DNA of 5,424 nucleotides from Candidatus Eiseniibacteriota bacterium (GTDB lineage: Bacteria; Eisenbacteria; RBG-16-71-46). Below, in pieces: positions 1-5,424 of the stretch (position 1 is its first letter; each line of letters opens with the position of its first letter). Location of the stretch: the NCBI GenBank assembly GCA_021414165.1, contig JAIOPA010000254.1, positions 1 through 5,424 of the forward strand, written 5' to 3'. A program made the position numbers and the translations under genes. The notes beneath the pieces were generated by a model. It saw only the letters and a program-made list of their open reading frames with translations. It was not told the DNA's origin and did not search any database.

Positions 1-1
1 C

Positions 2-2218
2 CTCGATCGCGTCGTCCCCATGAGAGCGGTCGAGGTGAGCACGTCCCGTGCAGGAGCCCGGCCCACGGTCGCGGTCTCGCGGCTCACGCGCGACGCACTG
101 GTGCGCACCAACTGGGGCCAGGACACGCCCATGGCGCTCGCCACGCAGCCCGGCGTGTTCGCGTACTCCGATGCCGGCAATGGCATCGGCTACTCGTACC
201 TCACGCTGCGTGGCTTCCCGCAGCGCCGCGTGTCGGTGCTGGTGAACGGCGTGCCGTTGAACGATCCCGAGTCGCACGAGGTGTACTGGATCGACCATCC
301 CGATCTCTTGAGCGCCACGAGCGAGGTGCAGGTGCAGCGCGGCGTGGGGCCTGCTCTCTATGGCGCGGCATCGCTGGGCGGCAGCGTGAACGTGGAGACC
401 GGTCCCATGCTGGGCGCGCCACACGCCAGCATCACCAGTGGCGCGGGCTCGTGGGGCACGCGGCGGGTGGTGGTCGAGGGCGGCTCGGGCCCTCTGGCGA
501 ACGGCTGGAACCTGTACGGCCGCTACGCGCGCGTCGAGAGCGATGGCTACCGCGAGCAGTCGTGGTCCAAGCTGTGGTCGTACGCGTTCTCGGCCGAGCG
601 TGGCTTCGGCGCGCAGCGCATCAAGGTCAACCTTTACGGCGGCCCCGAAGAGACGCATCTGTCCTATCTGGCGCTGCCGCCCGAGAACTTCGCGGGCGGG
701 GTCACGGGTGACGCCGATCGCGACCGGCGCGCGAACCCGCTCAGCTACGACGGCGAGCGCGATCACTTCTTCGAACCGCACTACGAGTTGGTGCACACGT
801 GGGCGCCGTCGCCGCGTTTCGCGCTCACGCAGACGCTGTTCGCCTTTGACGGCCGTGGCTACTTCGATGAGCGCCGCTTCGGCCGCGCGCTCGCCGATTA
901 CCGGCTGCCGGCCATCGCCACCACCGACACCACGCTGGTGCCGCGCGAGTACTACGCGCAGGATGGCAATGGCGTGCTCATCCGCGATGGTCAGGGCCGC
1001 GCGTCGATCGTGGCGTTCGACCTCACGCGCCGCCGCGAGGTCACGAACCGCCACTACGGCTGGCTGCCGCGCGCGCGCTATGCGCACACGAATGGCGCGC
1101 TCACCGTGGGCGGCGAGCTGCGCCTGCACGATGGCCGCCACGTGGGCAGCATCCTCGCGGGCGACCCGCTGCCCAACGGCACCGCGAACCCCGCGAGCTA
1201 CTACGACTACCACCCGCGCACGCTGGCGGCGGGACTCTACGCGCGCGAGGAGTACGACCTGTCGCCGCGCTGGCGCGTCACGGCCGACCTGGCGTGGCGC
1301 CATGCCGGCTACCAGATGCGCGGCGATCGTTTCGACGGCATCCGGTTCGATCAGAACTACGACTTCACACAGCCTCGTCTTGCGCTCGGCTACGCCCCTT
1401 CGGAGCGCGTGTACGTGTTCGGCAGCTACTCGTACGCGAGCCGCGAGCCGGCCTTTCGCGATCTGTACGACGCCGAGGGCGTGGGCTCGGTGCCGCTCTA
1501 CCGGCAGGTGAACGTGGCCGCCGGCATCTACAACGACCCGCTCATCAAGCCCGAGCACGTGCACGACCTGGAGCTGGGCGCCACGCTGGGCGATGCGGCG
1601 CTGGGCGGCTCGCTGCAGCTGTACCGCATGGATTTTCGCGACGAGCTGGTGTTCGCGGGCCAGTTCAACACCGACCTGGGCTACGCGATCCTCGGCAACG
1701 CCGCACGCTCGGTGCATCAGGGCGTCGAGTTGGCGGCGCACGTCACGCGCGCGCTCGCGGCGGGCGCCACGCTGGGGCTCGATGGCAACGCGACACTGGG
1801 CGATCACCACTTCGTCGAGTACCGCGAGCGTTCGGGGCCGCTGCCCACCGACGAGGTGCGCTACGACGGCAACCCGATCGGCTTCGCGCCCGCGGTCATG
1901 GCCAACGTGGGACTGAGCGCGGCTTGGCGCGGCGCCGACGCGCGGCTCGAAGCCCAGCACGCCGGTCGCGTGTACGTGGACAACACGGGCGATGCAGCGC
2001 ATAGCATCGCGCCGCACACGGTGTGGAACGCGAGCGCGGGGCTCACGCGAGCGGTGGGTGGCACGCGCGCCACGTTGCGCGTGCGTGGACTCAACCTGGG
2101 CGACCTGCGCTATGCGACCACGGGCTACATGGATGTGGACCGCCATGGTGACTACGTGCCGCACGCCATGCCGGCCGCCACGCGCACGTGGCTCGCGGAG
2201 TTGCGACTGGCGTTCTAG
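2..2218 (+). CDS. TonB-dependent outer-membrane receptor, 5' end cut off by the window
   Basis: Outer-membrane active transporter that would take up a scarce ligand (siderophore, vitamin or similar) using TonB/ExbBD energy; the substrate cannot be told from the sequence. Counting from the ATG at 20, the plug domain spans about residues 4-127, with NWGQD (31-35), GYSYLTLRGF (57-66), LVNGVPLNDPESHEVYW (74-90) and VQRGVGPALYGAASLGG (105-121). The rest, about 140-732, is the beta-barrel, rich in alternating aromatic strands, and ends in the terminal Phe (ELRLAF) typical of barrels inserted by the Bam machinery. The frame is open without a stop back to base 2 (LDRVVP before the Met). There is no purine-rich ribosome site before the ATG at 20 and no signal peptide, so that Met is almost certainly internal. 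The signal peptide and any TonB box or carboxypeptidase-like domain must lie upstream. Family assignment is secure; ligand unknown. Confidence 0.93.
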   Translation, partial: LDRVVPMRAVEVSTSRAGARPTVAVSRLTRDALVRTNWGQDTPMALATQPGVFAYSDAGNGIGYSYLTLRGFPQRRVSVLVNGVPLNDPESHEVYWIDHPDLLSATSEVQVQRGVGPALYGAASLGGSVNVETGPMLGAPHASITSGAGSWGTRRVVVEGGSGPLANGWNLYGRYARVESDGYREQSWSKLWSYAFSAERGFGAQRIKVNLYGGPEETHLSYLALPPENFAGGVTGDADRDRRANPLSYDGERDHFFEPHYELVHTWAPSPRFALTQTLFAFDGRGYFDERRFGRALADYRLPAIATTDTTLVPREYYAQDGNGVLIRDGQGRASIVAFDLTRRREVTNRHYGWLPRARYAHTNGALTVGGELRLHDGRHVGSILAGDPLPNGTANPASYYDYHPRTLAAGLYAREEYDLSPRWRVTADLAWRHAGYQMRGDRFDGIRFDQNYDFTQPRLALGYAPSERVYVFGSYSYASREPAFRDLYDAEGVGSVPLYRQVNVAAGIYNDPLIKPEHVHDLELGATLGDAALGGSLQLYRMDFRDELVFAGQFNTDLGYAILGNAARSVHQGVELAAHVTRALAAGATLGLDGNATLGDHHFVEYRERSGPLPTDEVRYDGNPIGFAPAVMANVGLSAAWRGADARLEAQHAGRVYVDNTGDAAHSIAPHTVWNASAGLTRAVGGTRATLRVRGLNLGDLRYATTGYMDVDRHGDYVPHAMPAATRTWLAELRLAF

Positions 2219-2238
2219 GGCTGCACGCCACACACACG

Positions 2239-2271
2239 AAGGGCCGGGATCCCGATGGGGTCCCGGCCCTT
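2239..2271. terminator. Strong hairpin, probable bidirectional terminator between convergent genes
   Basis: Fifteen-base arms AAGGGCCGGGATCCC (2239-2253) and GGGGTCCCGGCCCTT (2257-2271) pair throughout with one T:G wobble around a three-base GAT loop. It begins 20 bases after the receptor stop and lies 17 bases beyond the stop of the convergent small membrane-protein gene. AA on one side and TTT on the other give a short U-tract for plus-strand transcripts. It could therefore serve both genes, better for the plus strand. Confidence 0.85.
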
Positions 2272-2288
2272 TGCGCATGCAGTCAAGG

Positions 2289-2618
2289 CTAGCCTTTGCC
2301 CTTGCCGCCACTGCTGAACAGTATGTTCAAGCCCATCGCGATCAGCACCACCGGCCACAGCCGCCACACCTGACGGAACTCGATCACGCCGAGGTTCGCG
2401 AGCAGCAGCCCCACGCCCACGGTGATCATGATGATGGGGCCCAGGCCCTGGCCCGGGCGCTCGATGAGGCTCAGGAGCCCCGCGATCACCAGCAGAGCCG
2501 GCCACCAGGTCTTGAACACGGCGCCGAAGTGCAGCGCTCCCATCTGATCGGCCAGGAACAACGCGCCGAAGACGATCAGAACGATGCCCGAGAATGCGAT
2601 GCGCGGCCCTCCGGCCAT
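2289..2618 (-). CDS. Small four-helix membrane protein, LiaI/LiaF-like transmembrane region (DUF5668-like)
   Basis: A 109-residue integral membrane protein. Predicted helices lie at about 7-27, 38-53, 58-78 and 86-102, with a short Gly/Lys-rich tail (GGKGKG). It looks like two copies of one helix-hairpin unit: residues 11-52 and 60-101 both run Gly-rich helix, then (L/M)G..xF, a basic/aromatic turn, a 'WP' pair (39-40 and 88-89) and a second helix ending in GL. This pattern matches the TM domain found in LiaI/LiaF-type and DUF5668 proteins, which in Firmicutes relate to cell-envelope stress sensing. No function is established for stand-alone copies like this. The start at 2618 is chosen because GGAGGAG lies 4 bases upstream. 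A longer in-frame version starting at 2699 would translate through the upstream hairpin and add a non-membrane, Arg/Pro-rich stretch. It is the last gene of the minus-strand series and no clear promoter of its own is seen. Confidence 0.82.
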   Translation of the reverse strand: MAGGPRIAFSGIVLIVFGALFLADQMGALHFGAVFKTWWPALLVIAGLLSLIERPGQGLGPIIMITVGVGLLLANLGVIEFRQVWRLWPVVLIAMGLNILFSSGGKGKG

Positions 2619-2656
2619 GACACTCCTCCGTGAGTGAAGTTCGATCAGGACAGCAA

Positions 2657-2689
2657 GCGGCCCCGGACGAGTGCATCGTCCGGGGCCGC
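2657..2689 (-). terminator. Perfect 14-bp GC-rich hairpin after the isomerase gene
   Basis: Arms GCGGCCCCGGACGA (2657-2670) and TCGTCCGGGGCCGC (2676-2689) pair perfectly around a five-base loop. It lies 47 bases past the stop of the minus-strand isomerase gene and before the small membrane-protein start, so it probably ends or attenuates the isomerase transcript. The minus-strand sequence after the stem is TTGCTGTCCTG, a poor U-tract, so termination may be partial and allow read-through into the membrane-protein gene. Confidence 0.72.
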
Positions 2690-2716
2690 GAACATACAAG
2701 AAGAGACGTGCGAGGC

Positions 2717-2746
2717 GTTACTTCACCCTCGCGGTGTTACTTCACC
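2717..2746. repeat. Short direct repeat duplicating the end of the isomerase gene
   Basis: The 11-mer GTTACTTCACC occurs at 2717-2727 and again at 2736-2746, 19 bases apart, each copy followed by a CTCG motif (the first with one extra C). On the minus strand the 2736-2746 copy carries the last codons and TAA stop of the isomerase. The other copy repeats this just after the stop. It looks like a small tandem duplication of the gene's 3' end. Confidence 0.6.
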
Positions 2747-3477
2747 TCGATGTACAGCTTGCCCATCGACAGCTTCTCGGTGGTCGCGCCGTTCTGCGAA
2801 CCCTTCTCCTCGAGCAGCTTGACCACGCTCATGCCGCCCGTGACCTCACCGAAGATGCTGTGCTTGCCGTCGAGCCAAGGCGTGGGCACGAACGTGAGGA
2901 AGAACTGGCTGCCATCGGTGCCCGGGCCGGCGTTCGCCATGCTGAGCAGGCCGGGACGGTTGTGGCGCGCGTTCGGCGAGAACTCGCCATTGAAGCCATA
3001 GCCCGGGCCGCCCATGCCGTTACCCAGCGGGCAGCCACCCTGTGCCATGAAGTTGGTGATCACGCGGTGGAACGACAGACCGTCGTAGTAGCCCATGCGC
3101 GTGAGGTAGATGAAGTTGGTCACGTGCAGCGGCGCCACGTCGGGACGGAACTTGACCACGACCTCGCCCTTGCTGGTCATCATGTGCACGAAGTAGCTCT
3201 TGGCCGGGTCGAACTTGACCGCGGTGGGCATGGGCAGCTTGGTGCGCCACGCCGGGTTCTTCTTGTCGACCGCCGCCTTCGCGATCTGGGCATCGATCGC
3301 CTTGATCGCGGCGTCGGAGCCGGCCTCGGCGTTCATCGCGACCGGCGTCTTGGTGGCGACCACCGCGGCGGGCTTGGCCGGCGCAGCCGTCGACAAGGAA
3401 TCCGCCGCGGCGACCGAAGCGGTCATCACGAAGGCGGCACAGATGAAGGTCGCGAGAGCCTGGACACGGAAACGCAT
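2737..3477 (-). CDS. Exported cyclophilin-type peptidyl-prolyl cis-trans isomerase
   Basis: Catalyses cis-trans isomerisation of X-Pro bonds, here probably as a periplasmic folding helper. The 246-residue protein starts with a signal peptide (MRFRVQ, hydrophobic core 7-20, likely cleavage near SVAAA/DS at about 25-26). An Ala/Lys-rich, partly helical linker follows (27-90), then the cyclophilin domain (about 91-246). Catalytic and pocket signatures are intact: FHRVI (136-140, with the catalytic Arg138), FMAQGG (143-148), the GSQFF core (189-193) and PWLDGKH (200-206, with the Trp of the cyclosporin pocket). The loop after QGG has Cys149 where Asp is usual. The start at 3477 is supported by GAGGAGG 8 bases upstream and by the signal peptide; the in-frame ATG 13 codons earlier lacks both. 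The linker is longer than in minimal bacterial cyclophilins of about 165-190 residues. Family certain; client proteins unknown. Confidence 0.94.
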   Translation of the reverse strand: MRFRVQALATFICAAFVMTASVAAADSLSTAAPAKPAAVVATKTPVAMNAEAGSDAAIKAIDAQIAKAAVDKKNPAWRTKLPMPTAVKFDPAKSYFVHMMTSKGEVVVKFRPDVAPLHVTNFIYLTRMGYYDGLSFHRVITNFMAQGGCPLGNGMGGPGYGFNGEFSPNARHNRPGLLSMANAGPGTDGSQFFLTFVPTPWLDGKHSIFGEVTGGMSVVKLLEEKGSQNGATTEKLSMGKLYIEVK

Positions 3478-3545
3478 GAAAGGATCCTCCTCGGGTCGAG
3501 TGTCGGGGAAGCCCACGCACGCGGCGCGGTCCCTCCCATGATGCA

Positions 3546-3561
3546 GCCCCGCGAGCGGGGC
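3546..3561. other. Short GC hairpin in the leader between phosphatase and isomerase genes
   Basis: GCCCCG (3546-3551) and CGGGGC (3556-3561) pair around CGAG. It lies in the 149-base gap between the phosphatase stop and the isomerase start, upstream of the isomerase ribosome site, with no U-tract on the minus strand. It could be part of the isomerase 5' leader. I see no convincing -35/-10 pair in the gap. Confidence 0.35.
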
Positions 3562-3575
3562 CTTGTCAGGTAATC

Positions 3576-3598
3576 AGAAAGAGCGGCTGGCGGCAGCC
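3576..3598 (-). terminator. Possible weak terminator after the phosphatase gene
   Basis: Read on the minus strand, GGCTG-CCGC-CAGCC forms a 5-bp stem (3585-3598) followed by the T-rich CTCTTTCT (3576-3583), starting 28 bases past the phosphatase stop. The stem is short but the pyrimidine-rich tail is the best in this gap. It would separate the phosphatase and isomerase transcripts. Confidence 0.4.
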
Positions 3599-3626
3599 CT
3601 GCCGGGCGCCCACCGTCCGGGACCGG

Positions 3627-4487
3627 TCAACCTTGGCCCCGCCCACCCAGGGAACGCAACCAGCGTCCGAGCGGGTTGCCCTGCGCCTTGCCTCCACTGG
3701 CCACGCGCGCCATGGCCACGGTGATGTTGTCAGGGCCCCCGCGCTCGTTGGCGAGCTGCTTGAGCGCATCGCCGGCCGCCACCACGTCCACCTGGACATC
3801 GGGCGCCACGCCCACGCTGCGCGTGACCACATTGCGGCGCGGATCCGTGCGCGCCTGCTCGGGCGTGAGCTGGCCGCGCTCGACGAGTTCGGACACGAGC
3901 GAGTGATCGCGCGTCACGATGTGCGCCTTGTGATCGCGCACCAGATAGGCGCGCGAATCGCCCACGTGCCCCACCAGCGCCACGCCGTTGCGTAGCGCGA
4001 GCAGCGTGCAGGTGGTGCCCATGCCGCTCCAATCGGGGTTCGAACGCGACTGCGCCCAGACCTCGGCGTTCGCCAGCTCGATCGCGCGCGCGATGGCGGT
4101 GGGCACGTCCTCGAGCGGGCCGCTCGTGAGTTCGCGCACCACGATGTCGGCCACCATGGCGCTGGCGATCTCGCCCGCGTTGGAGCCGCCCATGCCGTCG
4201 CAGACCACCAGCAGATGGTCGATCGAGGCGTTGGAGCCCTGGGGCGCGCTCCACAGCGCGAACCGGTCCTCGTTCCCGGACCGGCGACGGCCAACGTCGG
4301 TCAGGGCCGCGGTCACGATCTGCGGGGTCGAGGGGTCCAGGGCGGTCGTCCTTGAGAAGCCGCAAGGGCGCCCCGGGGCGCGCGGTCGGCGGGCCTTAGG
4401 GCCGGGGCAGGCGGCGAGCTCCCCGGGAGGGTTCGAACGGGCGGCATTCTGTACCCGCACCCCTCCGAAACACAACCCACGGGCCAT
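3627..4487 (-). CDS. PP2C-type (PPM/Stp1-like) Ser/Thr phosphatase homologue lacking the SDG segment
   Basis: Members of this family remove phosphate from Ser/Thr residues using two or three Mn/Mg ions and usually oppose Hanks-type kinases in the cytoplasm. Taking 286 residues, the catalytic domain begins near 58 (TAALTDVGRRRSGNED, 59-74) and has VCDGMGG (95-101, metal Asp97), GMGTTCTLLA (155-164), HVGDSRAYL (174-182, Asp177), RDHSLVSELVERG (193-205), RRNVVTRSVG (217-226) and ERGGPDNITV (248-257, metal Asp253). Between Asp240 and Ala241 the usual 'LLLCSDGL...' block with another metal Asp is absent, an in-frame loss of roughly 30-40 residues. Activity is therefore doubtful. The C-terminal tail is short, basic and Gly-rich, with no membrane helix. 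Residues 1-57 are Arg/Pro-rich and unlike the family; the true start may be an alternative codon further in, but none has a good ribosome site, and the ATG at 4487 has only a weak CAGGTG. No kinase or FHA neighbour is present. Confidence 0.85.
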   Translation of the reverse strand: MARGLCFGGVRVQNAARSNPPGELAACPGPKARRPRAPGRPCGFSRTTALDPSTPQIVTAALTDVGRRRSGNEDRFALWSAPQGSNASIDHLLVVCDGMGGSNAGEIASAMVADIVVRELTSGPLEDVPTAIARAIELANAEVWAQSRSNPDWSGMGTTCTLLALRNGVALVGHVGDSRAYLVRDHKAHIVTRDHSLVSELVERGQLTPEQARTDPRRNVVTRSVGVAPDVQVDVVAAGDALKQLANERGGPDNITVAMARVASGGKAQGNPLGRWLRSLGGRGQG

Positions 4488-4508
4488 TTTGCGTGCACCT
4501 GAAACTTC

Positions 4509-4535
4509 TGGACTGCGTCCAACGTTATACTAACG
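4509..4535. promoter_or_regulatory. Two adjacent 13-bp palindromes, candidate TetR operator
   Basis: TGGAC-TGC-GTCCA (4509-4521) and CGTTA-TAC-TAACG (4523-4535) are both perfect 5-3-5 inverted repeats, one base apart with centres 14 bases apart. They lie in the 101-base gap between the divergent phosphatase and TetR genes. The second overlaps the -10-like box. TetR-family repressors typically bind such palindromes in front of their own genes, so autoregulation, possibly with two dimers, is inferred. The arms of the two sites differ in sequence, so only one may be the true operator. Confidence 0.5.
4526..4531 (+). promoter_or_regulatory. -10-like box for the tetR-tolC operon
   Basis: TATACT matches the bacterial -10 consensus at five of six positions in an otherwise GC-rich region and lies 57 bases before the TetR start. 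No clear TTGACA-like -35 stands 16-18 bases upstream. The opposite strand reads TATAAC at 4529-4524, also five of six, and could serve the divergent phosphatase gene. The two would overlap and share control by the palindrome. Confidence 0.5.
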
Positions 4536-4588
4536 CCGTCTTTGTACCGATTCCAGCAACCCAGCACCACCCCATCAGGACCCCTCCC

Positions 4589-5221
4589 ATGACGCTGACC
4601 GAGCTGACCCGCCGCGAGCGGAAGAAAGAAGAGACCCGGCGCCGCATCTTCGAGGTCGCGATCGCATTGTTCCGCGAGCGTGGCTTCGAGGCGACCACGG
4701 TCGACGAGATCACCGAGCGCGCCGATGTCGGCCGCGGCACGTTCTTCAACTACTTCCCGCGTAAGGAAGCCGTGCTCGCCTATCTGTCCGAGGAGCGTGT
4801 GGCCCTTGCCGAGGAGAACGCGGCGGCACTGCTCGACTCGCAGGCGCCGGCGCGCGAGAAGCTGCACGACATCTACGCATTCGCGGCATCGGCCTACCTC
4901 TCCGACCGCGAACTGTCGCGCTTCGTGTTCGAGGAGTGGATGCGCCAGGCGTTCGCGCCCACCGAGGAGGCCGGCTCGCGCTGGCAGGCGCTGGTGCTGC
5001 GCATCGTCGAGCAGGGGCAGACGGCCGGTGCGCTGCGCACCGATGTGCCGGCGATCATGCTCGAGTCGCTCCTGTCGTCGGTCTACATGACCACGCTCTA
5101 CTACTGGTTGTGCTCCCCGGTGCAGGCCGTGCCCGCCCACGACTTCCCGCTCCTCGAAGGTCTGCGCCAACGCATCGACCTCGTCATGGATGGCGTCGCC
5201 ACGAAAGGAGGCCGAGCGTGA
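4589..5221 (+). CDS. TetR/AcrR-family transcriptional repressor
   Basis: A 210-residue DNA-binding regulator, a normal length for the family. The N-terminal TetR_N domain (about 11-65) is typical: an Arg/Lys-rich lead-in (RKKEETRRRIFEVAIALF, 11-28), RGFEATTVDEI (31-41) and the recognition helix and following turn VGRGTFFNYFPRKEAVL (47-63). Residues 66-205 form an all-helical ligand-binding and dimerisation domain with no recognisable ligand signature, so the inducer is unknown. The start at 4589 has AGGA 8 bases upstream; an in-frame GTG at 4493 would put the promoter-like region inside the gene. The stop overlaps the start of the TolC-family gene, so the two are co-transcribed and the regulator very probably represses that efflux operon and itself. 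Family certain; target inferred from context. Confidence 0.94.
   Translation: MTLTELTRRERKKEETRRRIFEVAIALFRERGFEATTVDEITERADVGRGTFFNYFPRKEAVLAYLSEERVALAEENAAALLDSQAPAREKLHDIYAFAASAYLSDRELSRFVFEEWMRQAFAPTEEAGSRWQALVLRIVEQGQTAGALRTDVPAIMLESLLSSVYMTTLYYWLCSPVQAVPAHDFPLLEGLRQRIDLVMDGVATKGGRA
5204..5211 (+). promoter_or_regulatory. Strong ribosome binding site inside the end of the TetR gene
   Basis: AAAGGAGG lies 6 bases before the GTG at 5218 and is a near-perfect anti-16S match. It decides the GTG start of the TolC-family gene and overlaps the last TetR codons. Confidence 0.85.
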
Positions 5222-5424
5222 GCCGCCGGCTGTTCCAACTCTTCGCACTACTGGTCCTGGTCCCGGCCGCTGCATACGCCAAACCGGAGACTGCGATCCC
5301 GGTGGCCACCTCCGACACCCTGCACCTGACGCTCGACGCGGCGATCGCACGCGCGCTGGGCTCCGGCTCCGACATGCAGGTGGCGCGCGCGGCGGTGGGC
5401 GTGGCGCAGGGCCGCGTGCGCGAG
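5218..5424 (+). CDS. TolC-family outer-membrane efflux protein, N-terminal 69 residues only
   Basis: Outer-membrane channel component of a tripartite efflux or type I export system. The visible part has a signal peptide, MSRRLFQLFALLVLVPAAAYA, with likely cleavage after residue 21 (AYA/KPE). After a short linker comes the start of the OEP repeat (about 36-69): LTLDAAIARAL, followed by a helical stretch with VARAAVGVAQGRVRE, the usual 'L...A...AL..N..l..a......a....' pattern of the family. It begins with GTG, overlapping the TetR stop by four bases (GTGA), so translational coupling is likely. The rest of the roughly 400-450 residues expected lies beyond the window. An adaptor (membrane-fusion) gene and an RND, ABC or MFS pump are expected next; this is inference from common tetR-tolC operons. 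Confidence 0.85.
   Translation, partial: MSRRLFQLFALLVLVPAAAYAKPETAIPVATSDTLHLTLDAAIARALGSGSDMQVARAAVGVAQGRVRE

Noticed and set aside
20..22. ATG at 20 as the real start of the TonB-dependent receptor
   Set aside because: The frame stays open to the window edge, there is no ribosome site, and the protein would begin at the plug domain without a signal peptide.
438..1511. A 357-codon frame within the TonB receptor on the same strand
   Set aside because: Extreme Arg/Ala/Ser composition and no domain; it is an alternate-frame shadow of the receptor.
2619..2699. 27-codon N-terminal extension of the small membrane protein
   Set aside because: It would translate through the perfect 14-bp hairpin and skip the strong GGAGGAG site placed for the ATG at 2618.
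2671..3573. A 300-codon plus-strand open frame opposite the isomerase
   Set aside because: The composition (His/Arg/Gly-rich) and exact antisense placement over an intact cyclophilin show it is a shadow frame.
4493..4588. Upstream GTG start for the TetR protein
   Set aside because: It would put both palindromes and the -10-like box inside the coding region; the ATG at 4589 has a proper ribosome site and a normal family N-terminus.
4313..5350. A 345-codon minus-strand open frame opposite the TetR gene
   Set aside because: It is Arg/Gly/His-rich with no recognisable motif and lies antisense to clear TetR and TolC genes; typical shadow frame of high-GC DNA.
1..5424. CRISPR arrays, tRNA/rRNA genes, insertion sequences, toxin-antitoxin or phage genes
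   Set aside because: No regularly spaced repeats, cloverleaf or rRNA-like stretches, transposase motifs or terminal inverted repeats were found by eye.

Overview
This is a GC-rich window from a diderm (Gram-negative-type) bacterium. The evidence is an outer-membrane TonB-dependent receptor, a TolC-type outer-membrane efflux protein and strong GGAGG-type ribosome binding sites. The style of the receptor plug and the codon use would fit an uncultured FCB-type or Candidatus Eisenbacteria/Gemmatimonadota-like lineage. That placement is an impression, not something the window proves.

Layout: (1) 2-2218, plus strand: most of a TonB-dependent receptor whose N-terminus lies upstream of the window. 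(2) A strong hairpin at 2239-2271 separates it from a convergent minus-strand cluster. (3) That cluster, in transcription order, is a PP2C-type Ser/Thr phosphatase homologue (4487-3627), an exported cyclophilin-type peptidyl-prolyl isomerase (3477-2737) and a small four-helix LiaI/LiaF-like membrane protein (2618-2289). A perfect 14-bp hairpin lies between the last two. (4) A short divergent regulatory region between 4488 and 4588 carries two adjacent 13-bp palindromes, one overlapping a TATACT -10-like box. (5) Plus strand from 4589: a TetR-family repressor followed, with a 4-base GTGA overlap, by the start of a TolC-family protein that runs off the window end.

Working together: the TetR and TolC genes look like the first two genes of a drug or metal efflux operon, with a membrane-fusion protein and an inner-membrane pump expected downstream. 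The repressor probably acts on the palindromes in front of its own gene. The isomerase is probably a periplasmic folding helper. The minus-strand genes share no obvious pathway.

The most unusual observation is in the phosphatase homologue. The sequence joins the 'AGD' before the family's conserved LLLCSDGL segment directly to the helix before 'ANERGGPDN'. About 30-40 residues, including a metal-binding aspartate, are missing in frame. It is either a degenerate or pseudo-phosphatase or a sequence/assembly deletion. I see no clear novel defence or mobile system, no CRISPR array, no tRNA or rRNA and no insertion sequence.
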